Of a stretch of DNA of 64,000 bases, positions 23,455 to 32,166 are shown piece by piece; the stretch's first letter is position 1; every line of letters begins with the position of its first letter. The notes beneath the pieces were generated by a model that was not told the DNA's origin, searched no databases, and saw nothing but the letters and a program-made list of their open reading frames with translations. This DNA is from Fibrobacter sp. UWP2. GTDB lineage: Bacteria; Fibrobacterota; Fibrobacteria; Fibrobacterales; Fibrobacteraceae. The stretch covers positions 117,818-181,817 of the forward strand of contig NZ_FQYM01000003.1 of NCBI RefSeq assembly GCF_900141705.1, given 5' to 3'. A program made the position numbers and the translations under genes.

Positions 23455-24084
23455 CTATTTAATGGCGTCGAGCAGTAATGCGAGACGCTTTTTGATTTCG
23501 TCCCAGTTGCTCTCGGCCATGAGCTTCGCGTTGAAGATGCTCCCGCCAAAGGCGAGGAGGTTCGCGCCGGCGTTAAGGTAGTCCTTGGCGTTTTGGGGAT
23601 TCACGCCGCCGCAGGCGAGGAGCGGGATGCCGTGGAACGGACCGCGGAGCGCCTTGATGTATTCGGGACCGCCCACGCAGTTGACGGGGAACACCTTGAC
23701 TGCGGTGGCGCCGAGGTCGTATGCCTTGAGCACTTCGGTCGGGGTGAGGGCGCCCGGGATAATGGGGATGCCCGCGGTGACCGACATGCGGATGAGGTCG
23801 TTGCGGGTGTTGGGAGCGACGATGAACTGGGCGCCGGCTGCAAGCGCGGTTTCGAGTTCGCCCATGTGGCAGACGGTGCCTGCCCCCACGAGAATCCCGT
23901 GGGGTTCCGCGGCTTCACGCAGGGACTTGATGATTTCGGGCGCTGCCGCGGTGTTCATCGTCACCTCGATGGCCTTGAGTCCGCAATCGGTGGCTGCGCT
24001 AACGCATTCTTCTTCGGCACCCTTCGGGATGTCGCGCAAAATGCCTATAACCGGCATGTCTTTCAAAAAATCTAGAAGGTTCAT
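23455..24084 (-). CDS. eda: KDPG/KHG aldolase
   Basis: A 209-residue class I aldolase of the Eda family. AIEVTMNT contains the catalytic Glu, LVGAGTVCHM the phosphate/active-site loop, and AVKVFPVNCVGG the Schiff-base Lys. It splits 2-keto-3-deoxy-6-phosphogluconate to pyruvate and glyceraldehyde-3-phosphate, or related keto-hydroxy acids. No edd or other uronate genes adjoin, so the pathway is not clear here; uronate breakdown from plant polysaccharides is a fair guess. GCAAGGG precedes ATG by a few bases. Confidence 0.9.
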   Translation of the reverse strand: MNLLDFLKDMPVIGILRDIPKGAEEECVSAATDCGLKAIEVTMNTAAAPEIIKSLREAAEPHGILVGAGTVCHMGELETALAAGAQFIVAPNTRNDLIRMSVTAGIPIIPGALTPTEVLKAYDLGATAVKVFPVNCVGGPEYIKALRGPFHGIPLLACGGVNPQNAKDYLNAGANLLAFGGSIFNAKLMAESNWDEIKKRLALLLDAIK

Positions 24085-24147
24085 AATCCCTTGCTCCGTT
24101 CAGCTTCTAGAAATCTATAAAAAACATTTGGGGATGGAATGTAAAGC

Positions 24148-25368
24148 CTACTCGAAGCGCAGCGCCTCGATGGGGTCGAGTAGGCTCGCCTTGCGTGCCG
24201 GGTACCACCCAAAAAACACGCCCGTGGCAAAGCACACGCCAAAGCTCACCACGATGCTTGTGATGGAAATGCTCATGGGCCAGTTGGCGATGGCCTTCAC
24301 GGCCTCGGAGGCGGCGATGCCGAGGGCTATCCCTATGGCTCCGCCAAGGAGGCTTATCATGACGGACTCGAATAGGAACTGGAGCAGAATGTCGCGGCTC
24401 CTGGCGCCAATCGCCATGCGGAGCCCAATCTCCTTGGTACGTTCGGTCACCGACACGTACATGATGTTCATGATACCGATGCCGCCCACCAGCAGGCTGA
24501 TTCCTGCGATGGCGGTAAGCACCAGCGAGAGCAGGTCCGAGGTGCTTGTGACCATGGTGATCATCTCTTCTTGCGTATGGACGCGGAAGGGGTCGGTGGG
24601 CTTGGTCCAGCCGCGGCGCTCCTTCAAAATTCCCATGATCTCTTCCGTCGCTTTTTCGGCGAAGCCTTCCCCAATGGAGTTCGCAAAAATCTGCCTGATG
24701 TTCGTCGTTGCGCTGAATCGCTTCATCACGGTCTGGTACGGTGTGAAGATGACGTCGTCCTGGTCCTGCCCAAAGTCGCCGGAACCCTTTGCTTTCAATG
24801 TGCCGACCACCTTGAGTGGGATGCTCTTGTAACGGATGGTCTTGCCGATGGGGTCCGTATCGGGGAACAGGTTCTTGACGACGGTCTGCCCAATGACACA
24901 GACCTTCGCCATACGGTCAGACTCGTCATCGAACATGACTCCGTCGTCGATTTCGTAGTTCCTGATTTTGAGGTAGTCGGCGGAGACGCCGCTCAGGGCG
25001 GTGGGGGAGTTGTTGTTCCCGACGACAGCCTGCCCGCCTACGCTCACCATGGGCGATACGGCGTTGATGTAGGTCGCCTGCTCGCGGAGGGCCTTGAGGT
25101 CTTCTTCTTCAAGGGTCTCGGCGGCGTTGCTCGCGTCCAGTTGCACCCCCCCTCGGCGGCTCTGGTTGGGCATGATGATGATGGCGTTCGTGCCCATCGA
25201 GGTCATCTTCTCCTTGATGGACTGCTTGGAGCCTTCGCCCATGGCGACCATCGTGATAACGGCGGCGACGCCAATGACAATGCCCAGCACCGAGAGGAAG
25301 GTGCGCATGCGGTTGCGAAGAAGCGCCTTGATGGCAATTTTTATGAGAGTTAGTGGGGACATCGTCAA
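24148..25368 (-). CDS. ABC transporter permease, MacB type
   Basis: A 406-residue permease with the MacB/FtsX layout. There is one membrane helix at the N-terminus (about 20-43, RTFLSVLGIVIGVAAVITMVAMGEG) and a large periplasmic domain (about 50-270). Three helices close the protein (about 285-400), including GISLLVGGIGIMNIMYVSVTERTKEIGLRMAIGA, a hallmark of the family. Its ATPase partner lies 13 nt upstream. Such systems push substrates such as macrolides, peptides or lipoproteins through mechanotransmission, often with a TolC-type channel. The TolC-like gene at 13-14 kb is a possible but unproven partner; no adaptor gene is seen. Confidence 0.9.
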   Translation of the reverse strand: MTMSPLTLIKIAIKALLRNRMRTFLSVLGIVIGVAAVITMVAMGEGSKQSIKEKMTSMGTNAIIIMPNQSRRGGVQLDASNAAETLEEEDLKALREQATYINAVSPMVSVGGQAVVGNNNSPTALSGVSADYLKIRNYEIDDGVMFDDESDRMAKVCVIGQTVVKNLFPDTDPIGKTIRYKSIPLKVVGTLKAKGSGDFGQDQDDVIFTPYQTVMKRFSATTNIRQIFANSIGEGFAEKATEEIMGILKERRGWTKPTDPFRVHTQEEMITMVTSTSDLLSLVLTAIAGISLLVGGIGIMNIMYVSVTERTKEIGLRMAIGARSRDILLQFLFESVMISLLGGAIGIALGIAASEAVKAIANWPMSISITSIVVSFGVCFATGVFFGWYPARKASLLDPIEALRFE

Positions 25369-25381
25369 TTATCCATTATCA

Positions 25382-26134
25382 TCAATTATCAAAAGTCTCT
25401 GGTGGAGGGAGTGCCTCAAAGGCGGCCTTCGCATCTTGCATGTCGTTCCTCACGTCTTTTTTCAGGAGGCCGTCACGGAGCGTTATGGTGCGTTCGCTAA
25501 AGGTGGCGATGTCGGGTTCGTGCGTCACGAAGGCGATGGTTTTGCCCTGCTGGTGCAGTTGCTGAAAAATCGTCATGATTTCGTAGCTGGTTCTTGTGTC
25601 CAGGTTCCCGGTGGCTTCGTCGGCCAGGATAATGACCGGGTCGTTCACCAGGGCGCGGGCGATGGCGACCCTCTGCTGTTGTCCGCCGCTCATCTGGTTG
25701 GGCATGTGGTTCATGCGGTCTTCGAGACCGACCATCTTGAGTGCGTCGAGGGCGCGGCGGTGCCGTTCGTCCGGGCTGATTTTAGGGTTGTACAGCAAGG
25801 GCAGTTCCACGTTCTCGAGAGCAGTGGTCCTGCTCAGCAGGTTGTAGCTTTGAAAGACGAACCCGATTTTGCGGTTGCGGATGCGGGCGAGGGCATCCCG
25901 TTTGAGTTTCTCGGTGTGCTCTCCGTCGAGGATGTAATGCCCGCTGGTGGGCTTGTCCATGCACCCCAGTATGTTCAGCATGGTGGACTTGCCGGAACCG
26001 CTGGTTCCCATGATGGTGACGAACTCGCCTTTGTGGATGTCGAAGCTCACGCCGCGCAGTGCATGCACGGTCTCGTCGCCCATTTTAAAGTCGCGGCGGA
26101 GATTTTCGATAGATAAAATCGGTTTTTCAGCCAT
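25382..26134 (-). CDS. ABC transporter ATP-binding protein, MacB/LolD type
   Basis: A 250-residue ATPase. The start at 26134 is chosen because the upstream extension is AT-rich and unlike the family. Motifs: Walker [11 protein letters not shown]-loop VFQSYNLL, signature [15 protein letters not shown], Walker [14 protein letters not shown] and the switch His in FVTHEP. It powers the permease encoded next. Both genes read away from the OmpA gene. The 193-bp divergent region (26135-26327) is AT-rich; it contains TGTATTTT and similar boxes that could be promoters, but I cannot assign them. Confidence 0.92.
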   Translation of the reverse strand: MAEKPILSIENLRRDFKMGDETVHALRGVSFDIHKGEFVTIMGTSGSGKSTMLNILGCMDKPTSGHYILDGEHTEKLKRDALARIRNRKIGFVFQSYNLLSRTTALENVELPLLYNPKISPDERHRRALDALKMVGLEDRMNHMPNQMSGGQQQRVAIARALVNDPVIILADEATGNLDTRTSYEIMTIFQQLHQQGKTIAFVTHEPDIATFSERTITLRDGLLKKDVRNDMQDAKAAFEALPPPETFDN

Positions 26135-26327
26135 TTTTTGCAAAAAAAGAAGTTTTTCACTTATTTTGATGTTTTTGCGCGTTTTTTCGTTGCTTTTTAA
26201 AAAATGAATATAAAAGTAACTAAAAATTTGCTTGTTTGGGGCTCGCAAGTGGTTGTAACAAATGGACTTGTAAGTGTATTTTAATAAGGATTTTCTATTA
26301 TTTTGAGAAATCACAAAGGGGTTGCAA

Positions 26328-28802
26328 ATGAAAAAAATCATTGCATTATCATTACTTGCCGGCTCCGTCGCCTTTGCCCATTCCGGGTACCAGGGCGGAT
26401 CCGATGGTTTCCACCAGAACAACGCTTATACTCTAGGTCAGTGGGGAGTCTCCATTGGCACGGGTGGTGATGTCTCCAACGACTCCTGGTCGTTCTCCCG
26501 TAAAGGCAGCTTCCAGGATGCGCAGGGCCATTCTTACAACTTTGAAGACTGGGCGGGCTCGTTCTCGGGCAACTTCAACGCTAGCGTTGGCCTGCTGAGC
26601 TTTGCGGATGTTGGCGTTGTTATGCCCCTTTATTATGAACACGCCCATGAATCCAGTGGCACCGCCAGTGCGGCCAACATGTGGATCGCCGGTCAGGGTG
26701 ACCTGAACGCATGGATGAAGATTCGTGCGCCGTTTGGCGACGAAAAGACCGTCTTTGCCATTGCGGGTGTGTTTGACCTTTTTGCCCCGACAGGCATGCA
26801 GTCCGCAGGTGTCCGTCCCCGCCATGTTTGGTACATTGATGAACGCGGCAACACGGACCCGTTTACGGCCAATGCCTGGGCTGGTGCCGCAGGCCTCGTT
26901 ATGACCTTGGATTTCTCCAAGATTGGCGCTCCTATCCGCTTGAACGGCCATGCCAGCTATGTTCATTCCTTTGGCGACGGTCAGGCCGATGCATTGATTT
27001 ACGATGCCGGTTTAAACTTGCTGGTGAACGATGCCTTGGACATGTTCGTGGAATACTCCGGCGAAATGCGCTTGGAAGAAACCAAGTACCCGCGTGACCC
27101 CATCGCAGAACCGATGTACATTACTCCGGGTCTCCGCTTCCACCTGCCCCTTGGTATTGATATGGGCGTTGGTATGGACATCGCTGTGCGTAACTACCAG
27201 GACTTCACTTTCGAAGGAAAGAAGGAAGACAAGTACGCTCGCTCTCAGAAGCTGCAGTTCAAGGGTGACAACGATCAGTACTATACCTATGGATATAGCC
27301 CGGGACCGCTCTATGCCGCCGTTGCCATGTTGAGCTGGCACATGGATGGCAAGCCCATGGTGAAGGACGAGGACAAGGACGGCGTCTCGGATGACAATGA
27401 CCAGTGCGCCCACACTCCCTCCGTGGCTACCGTGGATTCTGTTGGTTGCCCCATTGACAGCGACAAGGACGGTGTCATTGATGGCATTGACAAGTGCGAC
27501 CATACTCCGGAAGGCGCTACGGTTGACTCCGTGGGCTGCCCGATGGACGGTGACGAAGACGGCGTGTTTGACGGCATTGACAAGTGCCCGAAAACCAAGA
27601 AGGGTGCCGTGATTGACATTACTGGTTGCGAAGGCGACTTCGACAAGGATGGCGTTGAAGATTCCAACGACCGTTGCCCGAATACCCAGCCTGGTATTAT
27701 CGTCGATACGACGGGTTGCCCGGCCGACAGCGACCACGATGGTGTGTTTGATTCGTTCGACAAGTGCGCCAACACGCCGCAGGGCCTGCCTGTTGATTCT
27801 ACGGGTTGCGCGGCTGATGCCGACAAGGATGGCATCCCCGATGCTCTTGACAAGTGCCCGAACACCCAGAAGGGTCTGCCTGTTGACTCTACGGGTTGCC
27901 CGGCCGATGCCGACAAGGATGGCGTTCCTGATGCTCTCGACAAGTGCCCGAACACCAAGGCTGGCGCTCAGGTGAATGCTGAAGGTTGCGAAGGCGACTT
28001 TGACGGTGACGGTATCCCGGATGCCGCTGACATGTGCCCGAATACCCAGAAGGGTGTCCCTGTTGACTCTACGGGTTGCCCGGCCGATGCCGACAAGGAT
28101 GGTGTTGCCGACGCTCTCGACAAGTGCCCGAATACCCCGGCTGGCACTACGGTCGACAACAATGGTTGTACTCTTGACTTTGACAAGGACGGCATCTCGG
28201 ATGATTTGGACAAGTGCCCGAACACCAAGGAAGGCGTCCAGGTGGACAGCACCGGTTGCCCGAAGGATGAGGACAAGGACGGTGTCGCCGATGGCATCGA
28301 CAAGTGCCCGTCTACCGAAAAGGGTATTTCTGTGGATAGCGTTGGCTGCCCGATGGATACCGACAAGGATGGCGTTGCCGACCACCTTGACAAGTGTCCG
28401 TACACCCTCGAAGGTATCAAGATTGATGCCAAGGGTTGCCCGACCAACAAGAAGCAGGATTTGAACAAGCTGAAACAGGGTATCCAGTTCCAGACGAACT
28501 CCACCAAGTTCACCAAGAACAGCTACGGTACCTTGAATGACATTGTCGCCTTGATGAACCAGATTCCGGGCTCCAACCTCGAAGTCCAGGGCCACACCGA
28601 CAATGTGGGCAGTGCCAAGAAGAACAAGGAACTCTCTCAGGCCCGTGCTCAGGCTGTGGTTGACTACCTTGTGAGCAAGGGCATTGACTCGAACCGCTTG
28701 CGTGCCGTGGGCTATGGCTCCGAAAAGCCCATTGCCAGCAACGGAAACAAGAAGGGCCGCAAGGCGAACCGCCGCGTGGAACTCGTTCCGTTCGAAAAGT
28801 AG
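26328..28802 (+). CDS. OmpA-family protein with 12 thrombospondin type 3 repeats
   Basis: An 824-residue outer-membrane protein. ATG 26328 is chosen for its AAGGGG Shine-Dalgarno sequence and signal peptide (MKKIIALSLLAGSVAFAHS). Residues about 20-345 resemble a transmembrane beta-barrel. Twelve calcium-binding thrombospondin type 3 units of about 30 residues follow (D-x-D-x-DGV-x-D-x-x-DKCP-N-T, each with a GC pair). The last ~115 residues form an OmpA peptidoglycan-binding domain (FQTNSTKFTKNSYGTLNDIV, LEVQGHTDNVGS, LSQARAQAVVDYLVSKGI). It anchors the outer membrane to the wall and may act in surface or adhesion functions. The many Asp residues imply Ca2+-stiffened rods. A strong terminator follows. 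Confidence 0.9.
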   Translation: MKKIIALSLLAGSVAFAHSGYQGGSDGFHQNNAYTLGQWGVSIGTGGDVSNDSWSFSRKGSFQDAQGHSYNFEDWAGSFSGNFNASVGLLSFADVGVVMPLYYEHAHESSGTASAANMWIAGQGDLNAWMKIRAPFGDEKTVFAIAGVFDLFAPTGMQSAGVRPRHVWYIDERGNTDPFTANAWAGAAGLVMTLDFSKIGAPIRLNGHASYVHSFGDGQADALIYDAGLNLLVNDALDMFVEYSGEMRLEETKYPRDPIAEPMYITPGLRFHLPLGIDMGVGMDIAVRNYQDFTFEGKKEDKYARSQKLQFKGDNDQYYTYGYSPGPLYAAVAMLSWHMDGKPMVKDEDKDGVSDDNDQCAHTPSVATVDSVGCPIDSDKDGVIDGIDKCDHTPEGATVDSVGCPMDGDEDGVFDGIDKCPKTKKGAVIDITGCEGDFDKDGVEDSNDRCPNTQPGIIVDTTGCPADSDHDGVFDSFDKCANTPQGLPVDSTGCAADADKDGIPDALDKCPNTQKGLPVDSTGCPADADKDGVPDALDKCPNTKAGAQVNAEGCEGDFDGDGIPDAADMCPNTQKGVPVDSTGCPADADKDGVADALDKCPNTPAGTTVDNNGCTLDFDKDGISDDLDKCPNTKEGVQVDSTGCPKDEDKDGVADGIDKCPSTEKGISVDSVGCPMDTDKDGVADHLDKCPYTLEGIKIDAKGCPTNKKQDLNKLKQGIQFQTNSTKFTKNSYGTLNDIVALMNQIPGSNLEVQGHTDNVGSAKKNKELSQARAQAVVDYLVSKGIDSNRLRAVGYGSEKPIASNGNKKGRKANRRVELVPFEK
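27370..28445 (+). repeat. Twelve ~90-bp tandem units encoding TSP type 3 repeats
   Basis: The units share GACAAGGATGG and GACAAGTGCCCGAA cores and diverge between copies, with the central ones most alike. They could recombine in frame. Confidence 0.8.
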
Positions 28803-28825
28803 TTCGGATTTAAAGAATTAAAAGG

Positions 28826-28850
28826 CGTCCCCCAAGGGGACGTCTTTTTT
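28826..28850 (+). terminator. Terminator of the OmpA gene
   Basis: CGTCCCC-CAA-GGGGACG (28826-28842) is followed by TCTTTTTTT. Confidence 0.85.
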
Positions 28851-28874
28851 TATATTTTGAGTGAGCGAGGTAAT

Positions 28875-29858
28875 ATGCCTAAAAAGATTCTTGTGACAGG
28901 TGCCGCGGGCTTTATTGGTTGTGAAGTTTCCTTGATAATGCTTTCGAAGGGTTATCAGGTGGTGGGAATCGACAACATGAATTCCTACTACCAGGTGTCC
29001 CTCAAGGAGGACCGTCTTAAACGACTGGACCATGCGGACTTCAGGTTTCAAAAGATGGACCTTGCCGACGCCTCTGCCGTAGCCGCCCTTTTTGAAGAGG
29101 ATCATTTTGATGGCGTTATCCATTTGGGCGCCCAGGCGGGAGTGCGCTACAGCCTGCAAAACCCGCAGGCGTATATCGACAGCAATATCACCGGTTTTTT
29201 AAATATCCTCGAAGGGTGCCGCAAACACCCAGTAGAACACTTGACCTACGCTTCGTCCAGCAGCGTTTACGGCCGCAACACCAAGACTCCGTTTAGCACC
29301 GACGATCCCGTGTGCCAGCCTTCGAGCCTTTATGCGGCGACCAAGCGCAGCAACGAACTGATGGCGGAGACTTACCGTCATTTGTTCAATGTGAACGCGA
29401 CGGGGCTTCGCTTTTTTACCGTTTACGGACCGTGGGGCCGCCCCGACATGGCGCCCTGGCTTTTTGCCGATGCCATTATGCACGACAGGCCCATCAAGAT
29501 TTTTAACAACGGCAACATGATGCGCGATTTTACGTACATCGACGACATTGCCGGCGGGGTAGTGAAAGTATACGAGACGGGTGCGTCCCGATTTGCGGCA
29601 GGGAAGCCGGAGTCTGCGGAGCACCGCCTGTATAACATCGGTCACGGCGACCCGGTGAACCTGCTCGACTTTGTGAAGACCCTCGAAAAGCACTTGGGCA
29701 AGACCGCCGAAAAAATCTACATGCCCATGCAGCCTGGCGATGTCGAAGTGACTTGGGCCGATACAAAGGCTTTGGAAAAGGATGTGGGCTACACCGCGGG
29801 GACAAATCTGGATACAGGCATCAAGGCCTTTGCCGATTGGTTTAAAGGCTACTGCTAA
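28875..29858 (+). CDS. NAD-dependent nucleotide-sugar epimerase
   Basis: A 327-residue extended short-chain dehydrogenase. The Rossmann motif is VTGAAGFIG near the N-terminus. The catalytic Ser region is ASSSSVYG, with YAATK supplying the Tyr-x3-Lys pair. GLRFFTVYGPWGRPDMA and RDFTYIDDI are typical of UDP-glucuronate/UDP-galactose 4-epimerase-type enzymes (CapI/WbpP group). It probably makes a precursor for surface polysaccharide. ATG 28875 has GAGG 5 nt upstream. It converges with the GtrA gene, with 3 nt between. Confidence 0.88.
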   Translation: MPKKILVTGAAGFIGCEVSLIMLSKGYQVVGIDNMNSYYQVSLKEDRLKRLDHADFRFQKMDLADASAVAALFEEDHFDGVIHLGAQAGVRYSLQNPQAYIDSNITGFLNILEGCRKHPVEHLTYASSSSVYGRNTKTPFSTDDPVCQPSSLYAATKRSNELMAETYRHLFNVNATGLRFFTVYGPWGRPDMAPWLFADAIMHDRPIKIFNNGNMMRDFTYIDDIAGGVVKVYETGASRFAAGKPESAEHRLYNIGHGDPVNLLDFVKTLEKHLGKTAEKIYMPMQPGDVEVTWADTKALEKDVGYTAGTNLDTGIKAFADWFKGYC

Positions 29859-29861
29859 GCC

Positions 29862-30278
29862 TTATTTTTTGAACACCCATTTTTTATATAGGGTGAAACT
29901 CACAAGGACGTAAACAACGTTCGCGATGATGTTGGCGAAGTAGGTGGGCTTCATGAATTGTGAAATCCGCCCGCTAAAGTTTGCGCACCATGGGGCGTTC
30001 AGCAACAGGTATGCGCAACCTTCGAGGACAAGCAGATTAATTGCGTAACTGCAGAGGAACACCACGACAAAGCGTACGACTTCGGTGCGTTTTTGATTGT
30101 TGCTTTTGAAGTTCCAAATGCGGTTGCAAATGTAGCTGTTGCAGCCCCCGGCTACAAAACCGAGGAAATTGGAAAGCTCCAGGTTCCAGTCAAGCCACTG
30201 GTGCAGAACCCATACCACAAGTAGTGTGATGAGGGTGTTCATTATGCCAATGATATTGTACTTGATAAAGTGAATCAC
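29862..30278 (-). CDS. GtrA-family membrane protein
   Basis: About 138 residues, with four predicted membrane helices. The core FIKYNIIGIMNTLITLLVVWVLHQWL, LSNFLGFVAGGCNSYICNRIWNFKS and YVLVSFTLYKKWVF fits GtrA, a family implicated in flipping lipid-linked sugars. No ATG gives a sensible start; I chose GTG at 30278 because the family begins just before the first helix, but the start is uncertain. The upstream DNA is repetitive and does not look coding. Pairing with the epimerase on the other side suggests surface glycan assembly. Confidence 0.72.
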   Translation of the reverse strand: MIHFIKYNIIGIMNTLITLLVVWVLHQWLDWNLELSNFLGFVAGGCNSYICNRIWNFKSNNQKRTEVVRFVVVFLCSYAINLLVLEGCAYLLLNAPWCANFSGRISQFMKPTYFANIIANVVYVLVSFTLYKKWVFKK

Positions 30279-30301
30279 GGTGACTAATATAGAATTTAGA
30301 C

Positions 30302-30343
30302 AGTAGGCAGAACTTAGTAGGTAGAGCTTAGTTGGCAGAACTT
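30302..30343. repeat. Three tandem 14-bp repeats
   Basis: AGTAGGCAGAACTT occurs three times in a row with one or two changes in the second and third copies. It lies between the divergent GtrA and CoA-transferase genes. Confidence 0.7.
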
Positions 30344-30393
30344 CTAAACTCAAATTCCACACCCCTCGCCTCACATTTATTTATTTTTGTCGC

Positions 30394-31881
30394 ATGGACT
30401 GGATTACTGGCAGAAAATGCAGCGCCGCTGCAGCGGCAGAATTGATTAACGACGGGGATGTGCTTGGCGTTTCTGGATTTACACTGGCGGGTTACCCCAA
30501 GGCGGTTCCTTTGGCTATCGCGGAACGTGCCGAAAAAATCCACGCCGAGGGCAAGCCCTTCCAGGTGACGCTCTTTGCCGGGGCGAGTACCGGCGACAGT
30601 TGCGACGGGGCGCTGGCCCGTGCCAAGGCCATGAAGTTTCGCATGCCCTACCAGAGCAACCCTTCGCTCCGCAAGGGAATCAACGACGGGAGCATCAAGT
30701 ACATTGACGCACACCTTGGCAAGATGGGCTACCTGGTGCGTACGGGGGCCGTGCCTGCCCCGACGGTCGCCATTATTGAAGTCAGCGCCATTTTGCCCGA
30801 TGGCCGTGTATGCCTTTCCACTTCGGGGGGCAATTCGGTTTGCTACCTCGACATGGCGTCCAAAATCATTCTGGAATTGAATACGCGCCTAGGCGACAGC
30901 TGCGTGGGCATGCACGACAATGCGTTGCCCGAGCTGCCTCCGCACGCGAAGCCTTTGTCGGTTTACAGCGCGGGGGACCGCGTTGGCGATACTTTTGTCA
31001 AGATCGATACGAACAAGGTTGTGGCCATAGTCGAGAACGACGGCTTTGACGAAGTGACCCCGTTCGTGGAACCCGATGAAATCTCCATTAACATCGGCGA
31101 ACGCATTCTGGATTTCATTCGTTTTGAGGAATCCCACGGGCGCCTCCCTAAGGGCATGGCCTACCAGAGCGGCGTGGGCAAGGTGGCCAACGCGGTGCTT
31201 TGCGCCATGGCGAACGACGACCGCCTTGGAAAAATCGACCTCTTTACCGAGGTTATCCAAGAAGCCGTGTTGCCGCTTCTCAAAAAAGGCAAGCTGGGCG
31301 TTGCCAGCGGAACCGCCCTCACGCTCTCCAAGGAAGCGCAGCAGGAATTTGTGGAGAACGCCGCCGACTGGAAGCGCCACTTTGTGCTCCGCCAGCAGGA
31401 GGTGAGCAACAGCCCCGACATCATTCGCCGCGTGGGAGTGATCTCGATGAATACGGCCTTGGAGTTTGACATGTTTGGCAACGTGAATAGTTCGCTAGTT
31501 TGCGGGTCCGCGATGATGAACGGCATTGGCGGTTCTGCCGACTTTGCCCGTCACTGCGCTCTCGGTTTTTTCTTGACGCCCTCCGTGGCAAAGGGTGGTG
31601 CCATATCGAGTGTGGTTCCCTACGTGAGCCATGTGGACCATGCCTTTCACGATACGCAAATCTTTGTGACGGAACAGGGACTCGCCGACTTGCGCGGCCT
31701 CCCTGCCGAGGAGCGGGCGCGCCGTATTATTGCGAACTGCGCCCACCCGGATTTCCGCGACGAGCTGACGGATGTGCTGGAGTATGGCATTAAGCATGCA
31801 AAGGGAGTACATTTACCGCTCGCCTTGGACCGCGCCTTTGAAATGCACGAGAAATTCCTCGCCGAAGGCAAAATGCACTAG
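30394..31881 (+). CDS. Acetate/succinate CoA-transferase (acetyl-CoA hydrolase family)
   Basis: A 495-residue class I CoA-transferase. GVSGFTLAGYPKAVP opens the first domain. The catalytic Glu is expected in DLFTEVIQEAVLPLLKKGKLGVASGTALTL, as in succinyl-CoA:acetate CoA-transferases (AarC/Cat1). Conserved SMNTALEFDMFGNVNSS, GIGGSADFARH and TEQGLADLRGLP follow. It would move CoA between acetyl-CoA, acetate, succinate or propionate, in keeping with succinate/acetate fermentation. TTATTT ends 7 nt before ATG without a Shine-Dalgarno sequence. The decarboxylase genes at 36-38.7 kb may share the pathway. Confidence 0.88.
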   Translation: MDWITGRKCSAAAAAELINDGDVLGVSGFTLAGYPKAVPLAIAERAEKIHAEGKPFQVTLFAGASTGDSCDGALARAKAMKFRMPYQSNPSLRKGINDGSIKYIDAHLGKMGYLVRTGAVPAPTVAIIEVSAILPDGRVCLSTSGGNSVCYLDMASKIILELNTRLGDSCVGMHDNALPELPPHAKPLSVYSAGDRVGDTFVKIDTNKVVAIVENDGFDEVTPFVEPDEISINIGERILDFIRFEESHGRLPKGMAYQSGVGKVANAVLCAMANDDRLGKIDLFTEVIQEAVLPLLKKGKLGVASGTALTLSKEAQQEFVENAADWKRHFVLRQQEVSNSPDIIRRVGVISMNTALEFDMFGNVNSSLVCGSAMMNGIGGSADFARHCALGFFLTPSVAKGGAISSVVPYVSHVDHAFHDTQIFVTEQGLADLRGLPAEERARRIIANCAHPDFRDELTDVLEYGIKHAKGVHLPLALDRAFEMHEKFLAEGKMH

Positions 31882-31912
31882 GGATAATTTGCCGCAAAAA
31901 ACGCACGTTTTT

Positions 31913-32131
31913 GCGAAGTACAGTGACCCCGCACAGAGGTTTGTTATGTTGAGTTCCCACGACAAGGTGATGGTCCCCCTGGTGGCGTACTGCACGAACT
32001 TGAAGGCAAATCTCAAGTACTATGACGGCGGAAAGTGGCTCAACTACCTTGCGGGAATCGCCATAATTATTGATGAATTCGGAAACAGGCGCTATGTGCC
32101 GGTCAAGGGCCTTGATTCTGCATATACGTAG
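31913..32131 (+). pseudogene. C-terminal remnant of a histidine-phosphatase lipoprotein
   Basis: From 31913 one frame reads AKYSDPAQRFVMLSSHDKVMVPL and continues to NYLAGIAIIIDEFGNRRYVPVKGLDS. This closely parallels the last ~65 residues of the two full genes that follow. The N-terminal parts (lipobox, RH motif) are absent, and the CoA-transferase gene lies directly before. An in-frame ATG exists at 31946, but no function is expected for the fragment. It looks like the relic of a third paralogue lost by deletion. Confidence 0.75.
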
Positions 32132-32166
32132 TTGTATCCTGGTCGAATTTTACTATTGTTCCGTTT

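Noticed and set aside
25382..26422. Long form of the ABC ATPase with ~96 extra residues
   Set aside because: The extra part is AT-rich, unlike the family, and overlaps the OmpA gene on the other strand.
27370..28445. CRISPR array
   Set aside because: The repeats are continuous, coding, ~90 bp and in frame; no spacer pattern. No CRISPR array was seen elsewhere.
26433..28595. Long open frames opposite the OmpA gene (up to 527 codons) and many others on the reverse of real genes
   Set aside because: They mirror repetitive, GC-biased coding sequence, lack ribosome sites and families, and give unnatural residue composition.
31772..32131. A 119-codon gene starting inside the CoA-transferase
   Set aside because: The first half is a frame shadow; only the part from about 31913 has homology to the phosphatase lipoproteins, so it is listed as a remnant.
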